From positions 1,488,001 to 1,552,000 of the forward strand of contig OZ220479.1 in NCBI GenBank assembly GCA_965115885.1: 64,000 nucleotides of DNA, in the 5' to 3' direction. Origin of the DNA: BD2-11 sp965115885 (lineage in GTDB: Bacteria; Gemmatimonadota; Gemmatimonadetes; Longimicrobiales; Gaopeijiaceae). This document shows positions 9,763 to 16,859 of this stretch, piece after piece (positions within the stretch are counted from its first letter, which is position 1; each line of letters opens with the position of its first letter). Under the pieces are notes generated by a model. It searched no databases and was not told the origin of the DNA. It was given only the letters and a program-made list of their open reading frames with translations. The translations under genes and the position numbers were made by a program.

Positions 9763-11177
9763 TGAACAACATGATGAGTATGAGGTTGCAACGTCTCGGC
9801 CCTGGTATTCGCCCCCTGGTCTCAAGCGTTTGGTTACACACTGTTTCCCTGCTGCTGGGGCTAGGGCTGATGTCGTGCGTGGAGCCAGGCGAACCTGTGT
9901 TGATCGAACCTGTGTTGATCGAACCTGTGTGGTCCGAATCAGGCCTTTTGGATTCCGTGGTCGTTGATTCCACGCGGGACGAGTCGTCCCTCCGCCGGCT
10001 TGCCATTTATCTGGACCTGTCAATTCCGATGGCGGGATTTGTTCCGCTCCAAAGGGTAAGGGATGGGGAGGGTGTAGCTGGCGGCGAGCTACATATAGTC
10101 GCACAATTGGTTCCGGATCACTTGAGACGCGCTTATCCAGGCGTACCCATCCAGTGGCGTGGCGTGGCCGGGAACGTTAGAGCTTTGCCGCAGAATACAA
10201 TCGTCAGGAGAGACATCTTCACAGGAACGGAATCCCGGCTCGACTTGGCTATCGGTGAGATTATCGCGGATCTACGCGCCGGCAGGACGAAGGGTGGAGC
10301 TCTCATCACCGACCTGCTGGGCACCGGCGAAAACACCGGCGCTGCGGCAGTGGCTTCGCATCTGATCCCGTGGCTGAATTCTGCGGAGCGCCGGGCGGGC
10401 GATTTCCATTTCGGGCTGATCGGCGTTAGAGGTACCTACTGGGGTGCCTTCCACCGAACACGCTGTCCGCACGCGAGTGGCAAGTTCGGCTGCTGGTACA
10501 GCGAACGCATGCCTGGCTGGAAGCCAAGGTTGTCGACCCAAATTTCCGTGCCCTTCTATGTTCTGCTTTTTGGCCGTAGTGCTGAAAAAATAAACATGGT
10601 TGCGGAATCGATCTCGCGAGATGCGGAGTCGGTCTTGAAAAACGCTCGCAGCCGGGAGATCGGAGCTGACTTGGACGCCGGAGTTGAGGATTCTGCGCGC
10701 GTAGCCTGGGAACTCCTCACAGCGTCTGAATCTCGTGACACGATCTTTTTCAATAACAGTTCCGAGTACTCTCTACGGCGGTACAATGACAAAACATATC
10801 GTTGCTTTATAGGCGACATGGTGGCACTCCGAGGTGCATTCGGCGACCGGAGTCGCTTCAACCTCACAAGAGTCGCCCTCGCTCCGGGATCCGGCGGAAC
10901 TCCGAGTCCATTCACTGTAGAGCGCGACGGCGATTCACTGGAGGTACGGGTCGATTGTGGGGCAATACGGACTTTGGATTCGAACCCTGCCCTCCGGTTG
11001 ATCATTGATGGCACGATGCGGCCTATTAGAGACTGGGAACATTGGTCCACGCCGAACGACGATACGCCCGAGCACCCCGGAAAAACGCTACAGCTAATAT
11101 ACTTTGTGGAAGATACGCGAACGGAACCAGCATATTATCGAATCGACCTGCCCGTTCTCACGGCTGGGCAATCGTGA
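9759..11177 (+). CDS. VWA-like lipoprotein of the motor-like operon
   Basis: 472 residues, start ATG coupled to the previous gene. Seen: a signal peptide with a lipobox-like LMSC giving lipid-modifiable Cys40, a short repeated EPVLI linker, and LAIYLDLSIPMAGF at about 81-94, which resembles the D-x-S-x-S metal site of von Willebrand A domains, though the second Ser is replaced. GALITDLLGTGE about 100 residues later fits a VWA central strand. A predicted extracytoplasmic beta-rich C-terminal part follows. VWA lipoproteins usually bind protein partners through a metal. Its place between the coiled-coil protein and the MotA/ZorA-like channel suggests the periplasmic or surface arm of the complex. 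VWA assignment is moderate because the metal site is incomplete. Confidence 0.6.
   Translation: MMNNMMSMRLQRLGPGIRPLVSSVWLHTVSLLLGLGLMSCVEPGEPVLIEPVLIEPVWSESGLLDSVVVDSTRDESSLRRLAIYLDLSIPMAGFVPLQRVRDGEGVAGGELHIVAQLVPDHLRRAYPGVPIQWRGVAGNVRALPQNTIVRRDIFTGTESRLDLAIGEIIADLRAGRTKGGALITDLLGTGENTGAAAVASHLIPWLNSAERRAGDFHFGLIGVRGTYWGAFHRTRCPHASGKFGCWYSERMPGWKPRLSTQISVPFYVLLFGRSAEKINMVAESISRDAESVLKNARSREIGADLDAGVEDSARVAWELLTASESRDTIFFNNSSEYSLRRYNDKTYRCFIGDMVALRGAFGDRSRFNLTRVALAPGSGGTPSPFTVERDGDSLEVRVDCGAIRTLDSNPALRLIIDGTMRPIRDWEHWSTPNDDTPEHPGKTLQLIYFVEDTRTEPAYYRIDLPVLTAGQS
9891..9931 (+). repeat. 15-bp tandem repeat in the lipoprotein linker
   Basis: The unit GAACCTGTGTTGATC occurs twice in perfect tandem and then partly a third time. 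It encodes the EPVLI repeats directly after the lipid-attachment cysteine, so copy-number change would lengthen the tether without breaking the frame. Confidence 0.85.
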
Positions 11178-12922
11178 GCCTCTCAGCGGACGTACTTGGT
11201 GTCGTTATTGCTGTCTTTCTGTTGATTCTCACATACATTTTCCATTGTCTGCATTTGATTCGCTTGAACGATCCGCGCACCCGCCTTCAACGACTGCGTG
11301 ATCAACTGCAGGACGATATCGTCGAACGAGTGGCAAGTGGACGCAGTCTTGATTGGATATATTACTCGGACGAAGCTCAGAGAAAACATGAGGATCTTAG
11401 GGAGCGCCTGCGCAACTACGGCACTATTTCGCTCGCTACCGGAGTAGGGGGTACGATGGGTGTTCTTGCATGGTATCTGCTGACTTCCGCCGGTGACGCC
11501 GATACCCTCGAATTGTTAGAGATGTTTGGCGAGATGGGTTGGGCTCTGGTCGCGAGCGGCACAGGCGTTCTCGGCAACTTGGCTATATTGTGTTGGCTGT
11601 TGCCCTTGGCTGATCGCCGCTTCACCCCTGAACTTGATCGCTTCTTGGACGCCTTACGCAAAAAGGAAAGCAAACAGCATAGTAAAAGAAAAATACAAAG
11701 CCAAACCACGACCAAGATCAACGACGACCGGTTCGGTGAGGAACTGCGGCGCGCAATTGCCCGCGTGCCCAGTATGTTCGACCAAATCGGTGAGACAGCC
11801 ACTGTGCTCGACGGGGCGGTCGCTAAGCTCCACGAGGACATGACCAAGTTGACTTCCACCACGGCCACTTTGGTCCGATCAACGTCTAGCCTGAACCGGA
11901 TGCCAGAAAGCTTGGACACCGTGTTGAGCAAGGTTCTTGAGGATCTGTCGGACGAAGCCGACGCGTTGCGGAATGACATGCGAATGTGGAAATCAGAAAG
12001 GCGAAGTGAGGCTGCGGAATCGCATGCGAAAATACAAAGTGTGATTGAGAAGGCGAGTTCTCAGTATAACGGGGCGACTGACAAAATGAACGAGACGGTA
12101 CGGGTGGCTACGGCATCGGTGGAGGCCTTGCCCAGCCGGGTGGCGTCGGCGATCGAAGGAAGCGGAGAATCGCTCGCTCGCAAATTCAACGATAAACTCG
12201 AGCAGCGCTTGGCTAGTTTTCGAGACGGGATCGTCGACGGTTTGGACAAAATCTTCGAGTGGCAGAACGCCGTGAGCGAGCATCTCGATGAAGCGCGTAG
12301 GCAGCATGATCGCGCGACTCACGACTTGGTCACCACGACCGCCGATGTCGTTGCAAGGGTGCAGAGTTTGCCGGGCGCAGTGGCTGCCGGCGTTGAGAAG
12401 GTTTCCGAAAAACTGGGGCTTGAGTTCGGTCACGAAGCCCATCAGCATGTGACGCAACTTCGGAGTGCCCTGCAAGAGGATGCCAAGGAACTTCGAGACG
12501 AGCTCCAGAAGCACGAGAAGTACCTTCTCGACACAACTATGCAGGAGCTTCGAAAGATAAGCGAGCATCTTCTCAACAAGACAGTGCACGATCTTGGAGG
12601 GATCAGCGAAAAACTGGCGGCAGTGTTGGACTGTTTCCCTGATCGCGTAGCGACCGTCAACGCTAGGCTGACCGATGTCGAAAGCGAACTGACGGACATT
12701 GTGGCACGAATCGAGGAAACCTCCTTGGCACTCCGTTCCGCGCACGACAAGACGGGCGATATGCTTGCCGGGCTGGGAAGATCGACGGAAGATCTCGGTC
12801 AGGTGATTCGGGAGTTGGCGGAAGCGTTGCGGAAGCCTCGACGGAAAGGCTGGTGGTGGAAATTTTCGCGACGCTCATACGATGAGATTCCGAGTGCATC
12901 CCCCCGTCGGAGGGCGACGTGA
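11174..12922 (+). CDS. MotA/TolQ/ZorA-like channel protein with long coiled-coil tail
   Basis: 582 residues from a GTG overlapping the upstream TGA (GTGA). Seen: TM1 (about 5-28), a cytoplasmic loop, then TM2 with ATGVGGTMGVL and TM3 with ALVASGTGVLGNLAI. These fit the G-x-x-GT-x-x-G and A-x-x-x-(S/T)-x-x-G patterns of ExbB/TolQ/MotA stators. From about residue 180 to 570 the protein is almost entirely helical and heptad-like with few glycines, and it ends in a basic tail. A MotA-type channel with a long cytoplasmic coiled-coil tail is the layout of ZorA of the Zorya defence system. The next gene encodes a MotB-like partner, as expected for an ion-driven 5:2 motor. Zorya ZorC/ZorD helicase partners are absent. 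Family-level call is good; role is open. Confidence 0.75.
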   Translation: MSLSADVLGVVIAVFLLILTYIFHCLHLIRLNDPRTRLQRLRDQLQDDIVERVASGRSLDWIYYSDEAQRKHEDLRERLRNYGTISLATGVGGTMGVLAWYLLTSAGDADTLELLEMFGEMGWALVASGTGVLGNLAILCWLLPLADRRFTPELDRFLDALRKKESKQHSKRKIQSQTTTKINDDRFGEELRRAIARVPSMFDQIGETATVLDGAVAKLHEDMTKLTSTTATLVRSTSSLNRMPESLDTVLSKVLEDLSDEADALRNDMRMWKSERRSEAAESHAKIQSVIEKASSQYNGATDKMNETVRVATASVEALPSRVASAIEGSGESLARKFNDKLEQRLASFRDGIVDGLDKIFEWQNAVSEHLDEARRQHDRATHDLVTTTADVVARVQSLPGAVAAGVEKVSEKLGLEFGHEAHQHVTQLRSALQEDAKELRDELQKHEKYLLDTTMQELRKISEHLLNKTVHDLGGISEKLAAVLDCFPDRVATVNARLTDVESELTDIVARIEETSLALRSAHDKTGDMLAGLGRSTEDLGQVIRELAEALRKPRRKGWWWKFSRRSYDEIPSASPRRRAT

Positions 12923-13479
12923 AAAGGTATCGGACCCGGACTACGGCTTGGCCTGCCGTCGCCGATTTGATGACGGCTTTGGCGGTCTTTGGCCTTGCTT
13001 GCACGTTCTTCGTGGTTAGCCAGAAGAAAACCGAGATTGACGATCTTAAAGCTGTGATCGAGATTTCGAAGGCCGAGATCGATAGCCTTAAAGCTGTAAT
13101 CGACACTCTTAATACTAAGATCGACAACGTGCCTACCTTACTTCCGTGCTGGCCACGCAACGATCTTCCCGGCTACTATATTACCTATGACATCAAGGTT
13201 CAGGATGGCCGGTTCATCCTTACACTACACAAAGACTGGGCTCTTGGCACTGAGTTTCGTGATACGATTCCATCGTCGCTTGTTGATGTCTTAGAAGATT
13301 TTCCTAAAGGAGATGTTTCTAAGGAGCAAGTGGTCATTTTTCTAGACCTCGTTTTCCGTGTAGTGGATAAAGAAGGCCACCCAAGCGATTGCAAGTTAGT
13401 TGTGACCATAAACCATGAGGCCACTGGCCGCGAAGTTGTTTTTTTAAGCGGTTTAGGGTTATTCCCTGTGTATAGATAA
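12919..13479 (+). CDS. MotB/ExbD/ZorB-like partner, short periplasmic domain
   Basis: 186 residues from a GTG in a GTGA overlap. Seen: a short basic N-terminus, then WPAVADLMTALAVFGL in a single TM (about 12-33). ADLMTA with Asp16 matches the ADFMTA of MotB, whose Asp is the ion-carrying residue. After the TM comes a short coiled coil with two near-repeats of IDSLKAVI, then about 110 residues of mixed structure. The peptidoglycan-binding OmpA motif (N-x-x-L-S-x-x-R-A) of MotB and ZorB is not seen, so anchoring may occur by another route, perhaps the VWA lipoprotein. It is the last gene of the operon and is markedly AT-rich. Confidence 0.75.
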   Translation: MKRYRTRTTAWPAVADLMTALAVFGLACTFFVVSQKKTEIDDLKAVIEISKAEIDSLKAVIDTLNTKIDNVPTLLPCWPRNDLPGYYITYDIKVQDGRFILTLHKDWALGTEFRDTIPSSLVDVLEDFPKGDVSKEQVVIFLDLVFRVVDKEGHPSDCKLVVTINHEATGREVVFLSGLGLFPVYR

Positions 13480-13598
13480 TACATAACCCCGCCTTATTTA
13501 TTAAGATCCGCCGTGAGTTCCTGCTCGTCAGCGTTTTTGTTTTGACAAGACTGATCTCTGAATGCGCGCCGCGCCGCCAGGTTTCGCGGAGATCCCCT

Positions 13599-15176
13599 TC
13601 ACGGGCTCGCGTACCTCTCGACGAAGCGCCGAACCCGGTACTTTTTGGCCGTGTTGGCCGAGCTCATGTAGCGGATCTTGCCGAACACCGGGCGCTCGGG
13701 GCCCCAGGGGCGGTCGTGGAGGCCGAGGACCCAGAGGATGCCGGTCCATGAGTTGGGATCTCGCCCGTCGAGCGCGTACTTGTTGTTGAGCTCCGTCATG
13801 ACGCGGAATGCCTCCCGCGGACTCTCGCTCCATTCCAGGATTTTCTTTCCCCAGAGCATGCGCAGGTAGTTGTGGATGCGGCCTTCGCGCAGGAGCTGGT
13901 TCTGCGCCGCGTTCCACAGGGGATCGTGGGTGCGGGCGCGCTCGAATTCGCGGAGGCCGTAGACGAACTCGCGGGGATCGGAGGCGTGTTCGGCCAGCGT
14001 CGTACGGGCCCAGTCCGGCAGGGCGTCGTACGCGTCGTAGCGGTCCGTGCGGCGGCATCGCACGAACCCCAGCTCGCGCCATGTGACCAGCTGATCCAAG
14101 AAGGCTTCCGCGCCCTTGCCGACGCCCCACCAACCGACGCGTCGCCCCGTGACGCCGCCCGCCAAGCGGGCGGCGGTCCATCCTTCGAGTTCCGCGACGC
14201 GGTGGAACACTTGGTGCGCGGAGATGTGGCCGAAGTGGAGGTAGGGGGAGAGCCCGCTGGTGCCCTCGCGCTCCGGACGGTTGGCGTCGGTGACGTAGCG
14301 GTCGAGCGCGCCGTCGGCGAAGGCGGCCAGCCGAGCCTCCGCAGCTTCGGAGCCGCCGGTCAGATCCACCGGGGGGACGGAATGGTCGATGGGAAGGCGC
14401 CGAACCAGTTCGGCCGGGTCGCTCAGGTCGGCGACAGGCCACCGTTCGAGGATGCGGGCGGGAACGAGATCGGAGACGTTCGCGGCCGGGCTCGGGGACG
14501 GAGGGGACGGAACGGAGGCGTGCCGTTCTTCGGCGGGAGCGAGGAGGTCCAGGGGATCGGAGTGCGGAATCGCCTCCAAGTGGGCGGGCAGCTCCCGATG
14601 CAGGAATCTCCGAAACGCGTAGGCAGTTGCGAAGGATTCGCTCGCAGCGTCCAGGGGAAGCAGTCCGTTGCCGTCGACCGCTTCGATGCGCACGCCGATT
14701 CTCCGCGCGGCGGCATGAACCATCCGGGGAAGGAAGAAGGCGGGAAAGTCGTCGGTAACGACTACGGCCGCGTGCTCCGCGAGGGCGTCGAGCAGCCCCT
14801 TCCCGGCGCCGTCTTGGGGTTCGACGTAGGAGTAGCAAGGTACGCCGCGCTCCCGGAGGCGTGCTTGGTTGTGGATCATTCCGTCGACGACGAACCGGTG
14901 GAGGCGGGCGGAGGCCCAGCGGTATCCGACGCGAAGCGGCTCCAAAACCAGGAGCGGGAGCCCGTGCGCGCGACTCAGTTCGGCGGCCCGTTGAAGCCCG
15001 AAGTTCCAGCGCGTTCTTCGCGCGCCGATCATCCAGTAGAGGACGAACGCGCTTCCGGAGGTCATGGGAGCGTCGTTGCAGCGCCGGACGCGAATCGCGG
15101 GGATGCTGGAAGCGTAGCCGCGGTCGGTCTGGCGAGCGAAGGTGCGTCCGTTGCGCACGGCCGGAGCTCGCTTCAT
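13599..15176 (-). CDS. phrB: class II CPD photolyase
   Basis: 525 residues, slightly longer than usual at the N-terminus; MTSGSAFVLYW about 37 residues in may be the true start. The C-terminal FAD domain shows the class II signatures TWRELGF, ARTHDPLWNAAQNQLLREG, LRMLWGKKILEW and LNNKYALDGRDPNSWTG. The enzyme uses reduced FAD and near-UV/blue light to split cyclobutane pyrimidine dimers. An antenna-domain region (about 40-200) precedes it. The start overlaps the stop of the KGGxGR ATPase gene (ATGA), so the two are translated from one message. It converges with the motor-like operon, with 120 bases between the stops. Confidence 0.93.
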   Translation of the reverse strand: MKRAPAVRNGRTFARQTDRGYASSIPAIRVRRCNDAPMTSGSAFVLYWMIGARRTRWNFGLQRAAELSRAHGLPLLVLEPLRVGYRWASARLHRFVVDGMIHNQARLRERGVPCYSYVEPQDGAGKGLLDALAEHAAVVVTDDFPAFFLPRMVHAAARRIGVRIEAVDGNGLLPLDAASESFATAYAFRRFLHRELPAHLEAIPHSDPLDLLAPAEERHASVPSPPSPSPAANVSDLVPARILERWPVADLSDPAELVRRLPIDHSVPPVDLTGGSEAAEARLAAFADGALDRYVTDANRPEREGTSGLSPYLHFGHISAHQVFHRVAELEGWTAARLAGGVTGRRVGWWGVGKGAEAFLDQLVTWRELGFVRCRRTDRYDAYDALPDWARTTLAEHASDPREFVYGLREFERARTHDPLWNAAQNQLLREGRIHNYLRMLWGKKILEWSESPREAFRVMTELNNKYALDGRDPNSWTGILWVLGLHDRPWGPERPVFGKIRYMSSANTAKKYRVRRFVERYASP

Positions 15177-16489
15177 CGTCCGTCGCCTCTAGCGATCCGA
15201 GTGGGAACCTCTTTTGCGGCACGGGCGTCGTGCAGTCGGTCGAATCGTCGCAGGAAGTGCGAGTACGCCAGTCCGACGACGTTTTCCTCCGGGCGGCGAA
15301 GCGGCGCGCCCGCCGCGAAGCCGCGGTTCCAGTGAATCACCAGAGGATCGTGGGGCGCGTCTTCGGACAAAAGATCGTACGAAACGGCGTCGATCTCGTC
15401 GTCGGTGCCTCCCAAGGGATCGTAGATTCGGTCGCGGAAGAGATCCCACGCGTTCTCGCGGAATCGATCCAGGTATTGTTTGATGTCGATTTCCGGGGTC
15501 AGCGCCGAAACCACCGAGAGGCGCTCGCGGATCGAGGGTGCGAGCCCATGCGTCCTCCAGTGGTCGAAGAGGATCCCGTATCCGGTCCAAGCGCTCGCCG
15601 AATCTACGGCGAAGAGCATGACCTCGGCACCGACGCCGGCGACCGTGGCCGCAGCGACGTCGTGGAGGCCGTTGCGACTCTCCAGGACGACGACGGTCGG
15701 CTTCAGGGTGGCTTCCAAGTTTCCGAGCAACCGTTGCAGACGCGCGATCCACGGGTCCGCCGCCGTGTCCACGTACGCCCGCCCCAGCTTGGACAGGTAT
15801 TCGCCGGGGTCGCGTCCGTGCGCGGGTGCGATCCACACGGCGCCGGGAAGGTCGCGGGCCCATGCCGGGGTCGAGACCATGTCTCGCAGGACGGCGTCGC
15901 CTTGACCGACCAGCTCTTCGACGAACCAGTCCACGACCCCGAACCTAGGCTGAGCCTTCTCTTCCAGTACGGCGGAAGCCAGTCCGGGAGACTCTATGTC
16001 CAGGTCGACGGCGAGCACATGCTCTCCCCGACGAGCGAGATGCCGAGCCAGGACGATCGCCGTGGTGCTGCGGCCCATGCCTCCCTTGACGGAGTGGAGC
16101 GTGTAGCGGACCGGCTCGCTCTCCGGTCGCTCTTCGCCGACCGTCCACCAATCCTCGCCGACCAGGAGTCGTTCGACCCAGAAGGTTCCGGGGCGGATCG
16201 GGAGCGCCGCTTCCCGCATTTCGTCCAGCAACTCGGGATCCGTCCACAACACGGCCCGCTCCGCCGGCCGGCCGTGCGCACCCAGGTTTTCCTCCAACGC
16301 CCCGGACAGACGCTCGAGCGCGTCGAGCAACGCATCGGAGCGGGCGTCCTCCGACGCCGATAGGCCGATTTTTCCGAACACGTCGCGAACGACGTAAATT
16401 TCCCCTGCATCCTCCGGCGTGGCGGTGGCGTCGAGCGCCGCCGTCACGAGTTCCCGAACCTCGTCGAACGAAACGAGTCTCTTGCTCAC
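15173..16489 (-). CDS. ParA/MinD-type ATPase with KGGxGR P-loop variant
   Basis: 438 residues from GTG at 16489, chosen because it gives a GTGA overlap with the small upstream gene and precedes the conserved start SKRLVSFDEV. Seen: an N-terminal helical region of about 120 residues, the deviant Walker A SVKGGMGRSTTAIVLA at about 131-146, VLAVDLDIESPGLAS (switch/Walker A' region) and TVVVLES as Walker B. KGGVGR-variant ATPases are related to ParA/Mrp and bind ATP; their cellular role is not established. The unusual point is tight translational coupling to a DNA-repair photolyase. A regulatory or DNA-damage-linked role is inference only. Confidence 0.7.
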   Translation of the reverse strand: MSKRLVSFDEVRELVTAALDATATPEDAGEIYVVRDVFGKIGLSASEDARSDALLDALERLSGALEENLGAHGRPAERAVLWTDPELLDEMREAALPIRPGTFWVERLLVGEDWWTVGEERPESEPVRYTLHSVKGGMGRSTTAIVLARHLARRGEHVLAVDLDIESPGLASAVLEEKAQPRFGVVDWFVEELVGQGDAVLRDMVSTPAWARDLPGAVWIAPAHGRDPGEYLSKLGRAYVDTAADPWIARLQRLLGNLEATLKPTVVVLESRNGLHDVAAATVAGVGAEVMLFAVDSASAWTGYGILFDHWRTHGLAPSIRERLSVVSALTPEIDIKQYLDRFRENAWDLFRDRIYDPLGGTDDEIDAVSYDLLSEDAPHDPLVIHWNRGFAAGAPLRRPEENVVGLAYSHFLRRFDRLHDARAAKEVPTRIARGDGR

Positions 16490-16683
16490 AGCGTCCCGTC
16501 CCGTCTCGCCCCCCCGACCATGCGCCGAATTTCGAGCGCTGCAGCCCGGTGTCGGTCGACGGCGTCCCTCCGAATGCGCCCGGTCGGCGCGTACCGGTCG
16601 CTGTGCGACCAATCGACGAACGGGCTGCCGCCTGGAAGTCGACGTGGAAACCGGAAGCCTGTCCGACCTTTCACCGATTCCAT
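16486..16683 (-). CDS. small hypothetical protein coupled to the KGGxGR ATPase
   Basis: 65 residues, ATG at 16683, stop TGA overlapping the GTG of the ATPase gene (GTGA). Basic, with FVDWSHSDRYAPTGRIRRD and a helical AVDRHRAAALEIRRM stretch. No known motif, no TM. The overlap with the next gene is the main reason to call it real; high GC means chance frames are common, so confidence is limited. Confidence 0.4.
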   Translation of the reverse strand: MESVKGRTGFRFPRRLPGGSPFVDWSHSDRYAPTGRIRRDAVDRHRAAALEIRRMVGGARRDGTL

Positions 16684-16859
16684 GCCGATCACCCTGGAAG
16701 AGGTTGCGCGCGTAGCGCACGGCGGCCCGTCGTCGGCGTTCCCCCGGCGGCGGTGAACCGTTGGCGGAGGCGAGACTCCCGGGCGAAGCCGCTTGTCGGA
16801 AGCGTCGATCTTCGAGCTCCGAAGCTTCGACGCGGCGGAGCGATTCGGGCGCCGGATTC

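Noticed and set aside
11174..13479. Classifying the operon as a Zorya defence system
   Set aside because: Only the channel pair resembles ZorA/ZorB; no ZorC, ZorD helicase or ZorE nuclease is present, and the partner lacks an OmpA domain.
13872..15335. 487-codon plus-strand frame over the photolyase
   Set aside because: The opposite strand encodes an unmistakable class II photolyase; the plus frame has no motif.
16684..16859. Frames between the small protein and the APC permease gene
   Set aside because: Short, Arg/Pro-rich, no overlap or ribosome binding site in support.
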